Shown here: positions 1-6,284 of the stretch, piece by piece
Position numbering within the stretch: the first letter of the stretch is position 1
Layout of the letters: each line of letters opens with the position of its first letter
From: Ectopseudomonas composti
GTDB taxonomy: Bacteria > Pseudomonadota > Gammaproteobacteria > Pseudomonadales > Pseudomonadaceae
DNA: 6,284 bases
NCBI GenBank assembly: GCA_946886245.1
Contig: CAMPIF010000269.1
Location: forward strand, 1-6,284
Direction: 5' to 3'
The notes under the pieces: generated by a model
Told to the model about the DNA's origin: nothing
Databases searched by the model: none
Seen by the model: the letters and a program-made list of their open reading frames with translations, nothing else
Made by a program: the position numbers and the translations under genes

Positions 1-361
1 TGTAGGCGAGCGTGCCGCCAGCCAGGCAGACCTTCATGACGTTGTCATTGAAGTCCGCCACTTCCGGCCAACCCTTGCGTACCTCCGAGCCGAGCAGCTG
101 GGGGTGCCGGCCGGCGGCGAACACTGAATAGGCATCGTTGTAGAGCATGATGCCCTTGCGGCCCCAGAGCAGCACCATGGGTACCGGCGACAACAGCAGC
201 ATGCCCGTCACGGTCTTCAGGCTCTGCGGCCAGCTGTCAGGTGGGCCGAGCTCGGTGTCGGACCAGTCACGAGTGCGGATGAGTTCGCCCAGCTCACCGC
301 CGTCTATAGGAAAACCGAACGAGTTGATGGCTTCGTGCGCGACGCTTGCTTCAGCTGTCAT
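1..361 (-). CDS. PAS-domain sensory protein, probably (hybrid) sensor histidine kinase, N-terminal fragment
   Basis: This is a partial gene whose 3' part lies beyond the left edge; 120 codons are visible and open throughout. The N-terminus begins MTAEASVAHEAINSF. After about 30 residues it shows the stretch WSDTELGPPDSWPQSLKT (33-50), then SPVPMVLLWG (58-67), LYNDAYS (73-79) and HPQLLGSE (86-93) followed by GWPEV (97-101). The order 'LGP..WPQSL', 'P.PM..LWG', 'YNDAY', 'HP..LG', 'WPE' is, from memory, that of the N-terminal PAS domain of a large group of pseudomonad and rhizobial PAS sensor histidine kinases. The kinase and any receiver domain are not in the window, so a diguanylate cyclase or other output cannot be excluded. 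The ATG at 359-361 is the only good start. A weak GGA lies about 11 bases upstream. The 172-base gap to the FKBP gene shows no terminator, so read-through from that operon is possible. Confidence 0.75.
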   Translation of the reverse strand, partial: MTAEASVAHEAINSFGFPIDGGELGELIRTRDWSDTELGPPDSWPQSLKTVTGMLLLSPVPMVLLWGRKGIMLYNDAYSVFAAGRHPQLLGSEVRKGWPEVADFNDNVMKVCLAGGTLAY

Positions 362-533
362 CGAAAATGTTCCAACCTGAGATGCGCTTTGCTGGCTACC
401 CTGCCATCGGGTGTGGTGCGCAACGCGGCTGCCGTGCGGCCTGCACGCCAGAAACCGATGGCCTGATAGCGCTTTGATTGCAATGGTGAAGCAAAGTTGA
501 ACGACGGGCCCGGAAATATGCGCTACGTCACGT

Positions 534-875
534 TCAGTCGTCGCGAGTCAGCACTTCCAGAAGTTCGATTTCGAACAGCAGATTGGAGTTCGGCTTTATG
601 TGTTCGCCGATCTGGCGCTCGCCATAAGCGAGGTGGGAGGGGACGAAGAGCTTGCGTTTGCCGCCGACCCTCATGCCCATCAGGCCCTGGTCCCAGCCCT
701 TGATCACCCGGCCGGTGCCGATCACGCACTGGAAGGGTTTGCCGCGCGACCAGGACGAGTCGAACTCGCTGCCGTCCTCCAGCCAGCCACGGTACTGGGT
801 GGTGATCAGGGCGCCCTTGACCACGGCCTTGCCGTCGCCGGGTTGCAGGTCTTCGATGATCAGTTCGTCATTCAT
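534..875 (-). CDS. FKBP-type peptidyl-prolyl cis-trans isomerase (single-domain, cytoplasmic)
   Basis: This 113-residue protein is one FKBP domain with no signal peptide or extra domain, so it probably acts in the cytoplasm as a proline isomerase and folding helper. Aligned by eye to human FKBP12 with an offset of two residues, the aromatic active-site set is complete: Y28, F38, D39, F48, V57, I58, W61, Y84 and F101 match FKBP12 Y26, F36, D37, F46, V55, I56, W59, Y82 and F99. The hallmark segments are GSEFDSSW (35-42), VIKGWDQGL (57-65) and FEIELLEV (101-108). The start MNDELIIEDL is chosen because AAGGA lies 9 bases upstream and because a longer reading would run through the hemoglobin gene in another frame. 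Its ATG overlaps the hemoglobin stop as ATGA (872-875), so the two are very likely one transcript with coupled translation. No terminator hairpin with a T-tract follows the stop. Confidence 0.93.
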   Translation of the reverse strand: MNDELIIEDLQPGDGKAVVKGALITTQYRGWLEDGSEFDSSWSRGKPFQCVIGTGRVIKGWDQGLMGMRVGGKRKLFVPSHLAYGERQIGEHIKPNSNLLFEIELLEVLTRDD

Positions 876-1306
876 GTCGGGGTTTCCTTGCGGTGACGGT
901 TTTGACTGGCCTGTACCGAGCGTTCGGCGGGCACGCGTAGTTGGATCAGCAGGTAGTCGGAGAAGGCGGGCGCATAGCCCTGCAGGGCGACGGCGCCGGC
1001 CATGCAGCTCAGCCAGCTTTCCGCCAGCGCCTGGTCGATTGGCCACTGCGCATGGAAGGCCGGAATGCTGATGCTGCCGTATTTCTCGGCGAACAGACGC
1101 GGCCCGCCCAGCCAGCCGCTGAGAAAGCACGCCAGCTTGTCGCGCGAGGCGCTCAGGTCTGCGGGGTGCAGGGCTCGCAGTGCGGCGGCTTCGGGGCGTT
1201 CGTCCATCAGCCGGTAGAAGTCGTCGACCAGTCGGCGCAGACCGTCGATGCCGCCCGCGGCCTGATAGGACGCATCACCCGTGCCGTAGGGAGGTGTGTG
1301 GCTCAT
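872..1306 (-). CDS. Group II (O-type) truncated hemoglobin
   Basis: This 144-residue globin has the 2-on-2 fold of group II truncated hemoglobins, which bind heme and O2/NO and are linked to oxygen chemistry or nitrosative and oxidative protection. Visible landmarks are Y14 and GG18-19 in the helix A/B region, F30-Y31 (Tyr B10), H47-P48 (CD1 position, His where M. tuberculosis trHbO has Tyr), LSGWLGGP (62-69), YG76-77, proximal H85 (F8), and W98 (Trp G8) in SWLSCM, the group II hallmark. Lysine-rich or 'HARG' features of other groups are absent. The motif before the proximal His is SISIPAFH rather than the common 'LRMRH', which I remember as usual in pseudomonads. Start choice: the ATG at 1304-1306 (MSHTPPYG) has GGA 8 bases upstream; an ATG at 1331-1333 would add 9 residues (MAPFLRNNA) with a poorer site. 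It is the first gene of an operon with the FKBP gene. Confidence 0.92.
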   Translation of the reverse strand: MSHTPPYGTGDASYQAAGGIDGLRRLVDDFYRLMDERPEAAALRALHPADLSASRDKLACFLSGWLGGPRLFAEKYGSISIPAFHAQWPIDQALAESWLSCMAGAVALQGYAPAFSDYLLIQLRVPAERSVQASQNRHRKETPT

Positions 1307-1324
1307 CGCGTTGTTCCGCAGAAA

Positions 1325-1360
1325 AGGCGCCATTGTAACCGCTCGCGTAGAATGGCTTGC
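1325..1360 (-). promoter_or_regulatory. Possible promoter for the hemoglobin-FKBP operon (weak)
   Basis: Read on the minus strand, TACAAT (1337 to 1332) matches five of six bases of a sigma-70 -10 element. A start about 7 bases further on would give a leader of roughly 19 bases holding the GGAA ribosome site before the ATG at 1306. The match at -35 is poor (GCAAGC at 17 bp; TGGCAA at 20 bp), so an activator or an alternative sigma factor would be needed. On the plus strand TAGAAT (1348-1353), 11 bases away, is a similar -10-like hexamer that could serve polB, also without a good -35. These are inferences from short matches. Confidence 0.25.
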
Positions 1361-1378
1361 CAGTTTGAGGCGCCTAAT

Positions 1379-1431
1379 CCTGTGGGAGGCGCTTTAGCGG
1401 CGACTTTCGCGGCTAAAGCCGCTCCTACAGG
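1379..1431. repeat. REP doublet (REPIN-like inverted pair)
   Basis: Two 25-base REP units face each other around a 3-base centre (1404-1406). The left unit (1379-1403) begins CCTGTGGGAGG and contains the small stem GCGCTTTAGCGGC. The right unit, read on the minus strand from 1431 to 1407, begins CCTGTAGGAGCGG and contains GCGGCTTTAGCCGC. The two differ at only a few positions, so the whole 53 bases can fold as one long hairpin, and each unit can also fold alone. The head sequence TGTGGGAG/TGTAGGAG with a GC stem around TTTAG is typical of the abundant extragenic palindromes of Pseudomonas genomes, moved by RAYT transposases; no RAYT gene lies in this window. It sits in the divergent gap between the hemoglobin operon and polB and ends 39 bases before the polB start used here. 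Confidence 0.85.
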
Positions 1432-1470
1432 CTGCCCATGATCTGCCGTGCAACCCGTGACCCAATCCCA

Positions 1471-3834
1471 ATGACGCAACCCCAGCAAGGCTTCGTGCTC
1501 AGCCGCCATTGGCGCGACACGCCGGAGGGCACCGAGGTGGCCTTCTGGCTGGCCACCGATGCCGGCCCACGCCAGATACGCCTGCCGTGCCAGGACTCGG
1601 TGGCTTTCATCCCGGTCGAGCAGCGCGCCTGGGCCGAACCGCTGCTGCGCACCGAGCCGGGCGTCGAGCTGCGTGAGCTGGCATTGCGCGACTTCAAGCG
1701 TCGCCCGGTGCTGGGTTTGTATTGCCGCCAGTACCGCCAGTTGCTGCAGCTGGAGAAGAAGCTGCGTCAGGTCGGCGTGGACGTTTACGAGGCCGATATC
1801 CGTCCGCCGGATCGCTACCTGATGGAGCGCTTTATCACCGCCAGCGTGCTGTTCGACGGTATCGAGCAGGAAGACGGCAGCCTGCTGTGCAAGTCGCTCA
1901 AGCCCGCCGTTGATTACCGCCCGGCGCTGCGCCTGGTGTCGCTGGATATCGAGACCAGTGCCCGTGGCGAGCTGTATTCCATCGCCCTGGAAGGTTGCGG
2001 CCAGCGCCAGGTGTACATGCTCGGCCCAGCCAATGGTGACGCCAGCATCCTCGACTTCGACCTGGAGTACTGCGACAGCCGCAAGGTGCTGCTCGAACGC
2101 CTGAATGACTGGCTGGCGCTGCATGACCCAGACGCCATCATCGGCTGGAACCTGGTGCAGTTCGACCTCCGTGTGCTGCGCGATCACGCCGAGCAACTCA
2201 AGGTGCCACTGATTCTGGGGCGAGGCGGCGACGTGATGGGCTGGCGCCAGCACAACAGCAGCCAGCATTACTTCGCCGAGGCGGCCGGGCGGCTGATCAT
2301 CGACGGCATCGAAGCCCTGCGTTCGGCGACCTGGAGCTTCTCGTCGTTCAGCCTGGAATCGGTGGCGCAGACGCTGCTCGGCGAAGGCAAGGCCATCGAC
2401 ACACCCTATGCGCGGATGGACGAGATCCAGCGCATGTTCGACGAGGACAAGCCGGCGCTGGCTCTCTATAACCTCAAGGACTGCGAGCTGGTCACGCGCA
2501 TCTTCGCCCATACCGACCTGCTCGCCTTCCTGCTGGAACGCTCCAGCGTCACCGGCCTGGCGGCCGACCGCAGTGGCGGTTCGGTGGCCGCCTTCACCCA
2601 CCTGTACCTGCCGCCCATGCATCGCCTGGGCTTCGTCGCGCCGAACCTTGGTGACATTCGCGGCGAGAACAGCCCCGGCGGCTTCGTCATGGATTCGCGC
2701 CCTGGTCTGTACGACTCGGTGCTGGTACTGGACTACAAGAGCCTGTATCCGTCGATCATCCGCAGCTTTTTGATCGACCCACTGGGCCTGGTCGAAGGCT
2801 TGCACCAGCCGGATGACGAACACTCGGTGGAGGGCTTTCGCGGCGCGCGCTTCTCGCGTACCCGGCATTGTCTGCCGGCCATCGTCGAGCGTGTCTGGCA
2901 GGGCCGAGAGGTGGCCAAGCGTGACGGCAATGCAGCCTTGTCACAGGCTCTGAAGATCATCATGAACGCGTTCTACGGCGTGCTCGGTTCCAGCGGCTGC
3001 CGCTTCTTCGATCCGCGTCTGGCCTCGTCGATCACCCTGCGTGGGCATCAGATCATGAAGCGCACGCGCGAACTGATCGAAGCCGAGGGGCATGCGGTGA
3101 TCTATGGCGATACCGATTCCACCTTCGTCTGGCTCGGTAGTGCGCATGGCGAGGAAGATGCCGCGCGGATCGGTCGTGGGTTGGTGAGCAAGGTCAACGC
3201 CTGGTGGCGTGAGCATCTGCAGCAGGAATACGGCCTGATCAGCGCGCTGGAGTTGCAGTACGAAACCCACTATCGACGCTTTCTCATGCCCACCATCCGT
3301 GGCACCGAAGAGGGCAGCAAGAAGCGCTACGCCGGTCTGGTGCTCGGCGCCGATGGTAGCGAGCGCATGGTATTCAAGGGCCTGGAGACGGTGCGCACAG
3401 ACTGGTCGCCGCTGGCCCAGCGCTTCCAGCAGGAGCTGTACCGCCTGGTGTTCGCCGGCCAGGCCTATGAGGACTACGTGCGTGACTACGTCAAACGCAC
3501 CCTGGCTGGCGAGCTGGACGAGCTGCTGGTCTACCGCAAACGCCTGCGTCGGCGCCTCGATGACTATCAGCGCAACGTACCGCCACACGTGCGTGCTGCG
3601 CGCCTGGCCGACGAGCACAACCAGCATCTTGGCCGGCCCTTGCAGTACCAGCGCGGCGGCTGGATCAGCTACCTGATCACCACGGGCGGGCCGCAACCGC
3701 TGGAGCGTCTGCTGTCGCCGGTGGACTACGAGCATTACATCAGTCGCCAGTTGAAGCCTGTGGCCGATGCCATCCTGCCGTTCGTCGGCGGCGAGTTCGA
3801 GCGCCTGGTGGATGGGCAGCTCGGGTTGTTCTGA
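1471..3834 (+). CDS. polB: DNA polymerase II (family B)
   Basis: This 787-residue enzyme (E. coli Pol II has 783) copies DNA in replication restart, crosslink repair and translesion synthesis, with 3'-5' proofreading. All active sites are present. Exonuclease motifs are Exo I D159-I-E161, Exo II N227-LVQ-F231-D232 and Exo III Y333-NLK-D337. Polymerase motifs are A, DYKSLYPS (421-428), [10 protein letters not shown] (495-503), and C, YGDTDS (545-550, catalytic D547 and D549). The C-terminus ends QLGLF (783-787), the same beta-clamp-binding pentapeptide that ends E. coli Pol II, so it should bind the sliding clamp. Start choice: [18 protein letters not shown] aligns with the E. coli N-terminus MAQAGFILTRHWRDTP, so the ATG at 1471 is preferred although it has no clear ribosome site. 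The in-frame ATG at 1438 adds 11 residues and has only an AGG from the REP end in front. No LexA-type CTGT-N8-ACAG box is seen upstream. Confidence 0.97.
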   Translation: MTQPQQGFVLSRHWRDTPEGTEVAFWLATDAGPRQIRLPCQDSVAFIPVEQRAWAEPLLRTEPGVELRELALRDFKRRPVLGLYCRQYRQLLQLEKKLRQVGVDVYEADIRPPDRYLMERFITASVLFDGIEQEDGSLLCKSLKPAVDYRPALRLVSLDIETSARGELYSIALEGCGQRQVYMLGPANGDASILDFDLEYCDSRKVLLERLNDWLALHDPDAIIGWNLVQFDLRVLRDHAEQLKVPLILGRGGDVMGWRQHNSSQHYFAEAAGRLIIDGIEALRSATWSFSSFSLESVAQTLLGEGKAIDTPYARMDEIQRMFDEDKPALALYNLKDCELVTRIFAHTDLLAFLLERSSVTGLAADRSGGSVAAFTHLYLPPMHRLGFVAPNLGDIRGENSPGGFVMDSRPGLYDSVLVLDYKSLYPSIIRSFLIDPLGLVEGLHQPDDEHSVEGFRGARFSRTRHCLPAIVERVWQGREVAKRDGNAALSQALKIIMNAFYGVLGSSGCRFFDPRLASSITLRGHQIMKRTRELIEAEGHAVIYGDTDSTFVWLGSAHGEEDAARIGRGLVSKVNAWWREHLQQEYGLISALELQYETHYRRFLMPTIRGTEEGSKKRYAGLVLGADGSERMVFKGLETVRTDWSPLAQRFQQELYRLVFAGQAYEDYVRDYVKRTLAGELDELLVYRKRLRRRLDDYQRNVPPHVRAARLADEHNQHLGRPLQYQRGGWISYLITTGGPQPLERLLSPVDYEHYISRQLKPVADAILPFVGGEFERLVDGQLGLF

Positions 3835-3900
3835 AACCTTCGGATAAACAGCGAACCCTTTAGGTGGCAGCAGGTTCTGTGGCGTCGTAGAGCCGGAAAT

Positions 3901-3949
3901 ACTTTGCAAAAGTCGTCTCGTTGAGCGGCATTCGCGGCCTGAGTATCGT
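3901..3949 (+). promoter_or_regulatory. Possible sigma-70 promoter of terC with upstream palindrome
   Basis: TTGAGC (3921-3926) and TATCGT (3944-3949) are spaced by exactly 17 bases, and each matches four of six consensus bases. A start near 3956 would give a leader of about 78 bases for the TerC gene. Just upstream, at 3901-3913, lies the perfect short palindrome ACTTT-GCA-AAAGT, placed about where an activator would bind (roughly -55 to -43). The polB to terC gap is 199 bases and shows no terminator for polB with a T-tract, so some read-through from polB is also possible. The promoter call is a guess from motif matches. Confidence 0.3.
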
Positions 3950-4000
3950 TGCGCCCGTGATACCGGGCCCCTCTGGCGGTTAACCCCGCGATGTCGGATC

Positions 4001-4031
4001 ACAGTCTGTTCAATCTGACTGTAGGAGGGGC
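4001..4031 (+). promoter_or_regulatory. Hairpin adjoining a strong ribosome binding site of terC
   Basis: ACAGTC (4001-4006) and GACTGT (4017-4022) are perfect inverted arms around a 10-base loop, ending one base before the strong Shine-Dalgarno run AGGAGGGG (4024-4031), which lies at good spacing from the ATG at 4034. The stem does not hide the ribosome site itself but would stack directly beside it. I do not see the conserved loops of the yybP-ykoY manganese riboswitch known ahead of E. coli alx. Confidence 0.4.
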
Positions 4032-4033
4032 TC

Positions 4034-5020
4034 ATGACTGCCCTGGAACCGTTTCTCTTCGCCGACTTCCTCGGCACGGCCACCTGGTTGTGGCTGGTCT
4101 TCATCGCTGTCGTCATCTCCCTGCTGGCCTTCGACCTTGGCGTGCTGCATCGCGATAACCGCGAAATCGGTGTGCGCGAGAGCCTGTTGCTGTCCGCTGG
4201 CTACATCACCGCAGGTCTGCTGTTTGGCGTCTGGGTGTTCTTCCAGAAGGGCGGCGACGCCAGCATGGATTACCTCACCGGCTTTCTGATCGAGAAATCG
4301 CTGTCGATGGACAACGTGTTTCTCATGGCCATGATCTTCAGCTTTCTCGCCATTCCACGGCAGTACCAGCACAAGGTGCTGTTCTGGGGAATCATGGGTG
4401 TGCTGGTGCTACGGGCGATCATGATCGGCCTGGGCGCCGCGCTGATCCACGAGTTCGCCTGGATCCTCTACGTGTTTGGCGCCTTCCTGTTCTTCACCGG
4501 TGTGAAGATGCTGTTCTCCAAGCTCGACGATGCGCCTGATCTGCAGAACAACGTGCTGGTGAAGTTCCTGCGCAAGCACCTGCGTGTGACCGAGAACCTG
4601 CATGGTCAGCGCTTCTTCGTCCGTCAGGACGATGGCCAGGGGCGCAGCGTGCTGTGGGTAACGCCGCTGTTCCTGGCGCTGATCCTGATCGAGTGCGCTG
4701 ACCTGGTGTTCGCCATCGACAGCGTGCCGGCGATCTTCGCCATCACTCAGGATCCGTTCATCGTCTACACCTCGAACATCTTCGCCATCCTCGGCCTGCG
4801 GGCCCTGTATTTCGCCCTGGCCGCGCTGATCCACCGCTTCGCCTACCTCAAGTACGCGCTGGCCCTGGTGCTGGTGTTCATCGGCGCGAAGATCTTCCTG
4901 GTCGGCATCATCGGCAAGATCCCGGCGGTGGTGTCCCTGAGCGTGACCCTGGGTCTGCTGATCGGTGGCGTGCTGCTGTCGCTGTACAAGACTCGCGGCC
5001 AGCCGCCCGCGCAGATCTGA
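4034..5020 (+). CDS. TerC/Alx-family integral membrane protein (putative Mn2+/metal exporter)
   Basis: This 328-residue inner-membrane protein is of typical length for the family (E. coli Alx 321). About nine hydrophobic segments are visible, near 17-37, 51-70, 80-107, 115-138, 141-161, 207-238, 243-267, 272-294 and 298-319, with a charged loop at 162-206. The two family signatures are present: EKSLSMDNVF (87-96, with E87 and D93) and ECADLVFAIDSVPA (220-233, with E220, D223 and D229). These buried acids are thought to carry the metal; D34 in the first helix is a further acid. The family has been linked to manganese export (Alx), response to alkaline pH, and tellurite resistance by distant TerC; which applies here cannot be told from sequence. 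No ter operon partners are present, so a general Mn/metal homeostasis role is more likely than a tellurite cassette. The start follows AGGAGG. Confidence 0.93.
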   Translation: MTALEPFLFADFLGTATWLWLVFIAVVISLLAFDLGVLHRDNREIGVRESLLLSAGYITAGLLFGVWVFFQKGGDASMDYLTGFLIEKSLSMDNVFLMAMIFSFLAIPRQYQHKVLFWGIMGVLVLRAIMIGLGAALIHEFAWILYVFGAFLFFTGVKMLFSKLDDAPDLQNNVLVKFLRKHLRVTENLHGQRFFVRQDDGQGRSVLWVTPLFLALILIECADLVFAIDSVPAIFAITQDPFIVYTSNIFAILGLRALYFALAALIHRFAYLKYALALVLVFIGAKIFLVGIIGKIPAVVSLSVTLGLLIGGVLLSLYKTRGQPPAQI

Positions 5021-5032
5021 TCACAGACTCTA

Positions 5033-5061
5033 GCCCGGCCATGCACAACGTCTGGCCGGGC
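5033..5061 (+). terminator. GC-rich hairpin after terC (possible terminator or mRNA-end stem)
   Basis: GCCCGGCCA (5033-5041) pairs perfectly with TGGCCGGGC (5053-5061) over 9 bases with an 11-base loop, 12 bases after the terC stop. No T-tract follows (next bases CCTCGAAACTGG), so it is not a classical Rho-independent terminator. It could be a weak or partial terminator, or a stem that protects the terC mRNA 3' end while the lipoprotein gene is read through. The ribosome site of the next gene begins 10 bases after the stem. Confidence 0.45.
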
Positions 5062-5082
5062 CCTCGAAACTGGAGAACCATG

Positions 5083-5379
5083 ATGCACAAACATTTGCGA
5101 AATCGACTTGCGCCTACCGCACTGGGCCTGGCGTTGATGGTTCTGGTCGGCTGCGATGCGGCCGAACAGTCAGCGCAGAAACTCGCTGAGCAGGCGAAGA
5201 AGGAAGCGCAGGCGCTGATCGACGACTCGGTCGGCGAAGTGGTCGATGAGGTCAACCGCCAGGTGGACTCTCTGCAGGAGTCCACCAATCGCGCCCTGGG
5301 CCAGGACGAGCCGGAGGAGGAAGCTGAAACGGAGCCCCAAGAGGCTGAGAAGACCCGCGAAGAGGGCGTCGAGACCTGA
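5083..5379 (+). CDS. Small lipoprotein of unknown function, coiled-coil with acidic tail
   Basis: I do not recognise this 98-residue protein. It starts with a lipoprotein signal peptide: basic MHKHLRNR, a hydrophobic stretch (9-22) and the lipobox LVGC with the lipidated Cys at position 24. The residue after it is Asp25, the inner-membrane retention signal in E. coli; in Pseudomonas the residues at +3 and +4 matter more, so its membrane is uncertain. The mature part is very polar: an Ala/Gln/Lys/Glu-rich segment at about 26-70 that looks helical and possibly coiled-coil, then an acidic Glu/Pro-rich tail (DEPEEEAETEPQEAE, about 75-89) likely to be disordered. Start choice: GGAG (5072-5075) lies 7 bases before the ATG at 5083; the adjacent ATG at 5080 would add one Met with only 4 bases spacing. 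It may share a transcript with terC, separated by the GC stem, and ends 32 bases before a convergent gene. Confidence 0.8.
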   Translation: MHKHLRNRLAPTALGLALMVLVGCDAAEQSAQKLAEQAKKEAQALIDDSVGEVVDEVNRQVDSLQESTNRALGQDEPEEEAETEPQEAEKTREEGVET

Positions 5380-5411
5380 ATCGCCATGCCATCAGGCGCA
5401 GCGCGAAACCA

Positions 5412-6284
<873 letters not shown>

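Noticed and set aside
430..455. Sigma-54-like GG-N10-GC on the minus strand ahead of the PAS gene (TGGCGTGCAGGCCGCA)
   Set aside because: The core dinucleotides are present but the rest of the -12 block is poor, and such matches are common by chance in GC-rich DNA.
600..1441. Several plus-strand open frames across the FKBP and hemoglobin genes
   Set aside because: They overlap two well-identified genes on the other strand and show no protein family features.
1303..2868. Long open frame on the minus strand opposite the 5' half of polB
   Set aside because: polB has every family motif on the plus strand. The antisense reading is Gln/Ala/Val/His-rich with no recognisable domain, the usual shadow of a GC-rich gene.
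3853..3878. GAACC/GGTTC inverted repeat after polB as a terminator
   Set aside because: A five-base stem with a loop of about 16 bases and no T-tract is too weak to call.
3835..4033. yybP-ykoY manganese riboswitch ahead of terC
   Set aside because: I looked because E. coli alx has one, but could not find the conserved loop sequences by eye; a covariance search would settle it.
2941..4116. Long open frame on the minus strand opposite the 3' half of polB and the terC leader
   Set aside because: Composition is again that of an antisense shadow, it spans a gene boundary, and it has no motif or ribosome site.
4010..4834. Open frames opposite terC
   Set aside because: They are Gln/Glu/Asp/His-rich mirror readings of a hydrophobic membrane gene, with no independent support.
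5375..5398. Short inverted repeat CCTGA/TCAGG between the convergent genes as a bidirectional terminator
   Set aside because: The stem is only five bases with a long loop and no T-tract on either side.

Overview
The window is GC-rich, densely coded proteobacterial DNA and almost certainly comes from a Pseudomonas or close relative. The reasons are a family-B DNA polymerase II that closely follows the E. coli and Pseudomonas PolB pattern, a group II truncated hemoglobin of pseudomonad type, and a Pseudomonas-style REP doublet (halves beginning TGTGGGAG and TGTAGGAG) in an intergenic gap. Identification rests on recognising protein motifs; no database search was possible.

Layout. From the left edge to 1306 three genes lie on the minus strand. 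In transcription order they are a truncated hemoglobin, an FKBP-type peptidyl-prolyl isomerase overlapping it by ATGA, and, after a gap of about 170 bases, the N-terminus of a PAS-domain sensory protein that leaves the window. A divergent intergenic region (1307-1470) carries the REP doublet and separates them from polB on the plus strand. polB is followed by a TerC/Alx-family membrane protein with its own leader, then a small lipoprotein. The plus-strand block meets two minus-strand genes head-on: a four-helix membrane protein, and upstream of it the C-terminal part of a DAO-family FAD-dependent oxidoreductase that enters from the right edge. These two overlap by 16 bases.

How the genes work together. 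The hemoglobin and FKBP are very likely co-transcribed and translationally coupled, and so are the oxidoreductase and the four-helix membrane protein. PolB (repair/translesion polymerase with proofreading and a C-terminal clamp-binding tail) and TerC (putative Mn2+/metal exporter) are neighbours on the same strand, but I see no functional link; a separate promoter for terC is plausible.

I see no mobile genes, CRISPR array, tRNA, rRNA or phage element. The window looks like ordinary core or near-core chromosome. The most notable points are the REP doublet in the divergent promoter region, the hemoglobin-FKBP coupling, the hairpin touching the terC ribosome binding site, and two small unrecognised envelope proteins. 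I found no convincing new multi-gene system.
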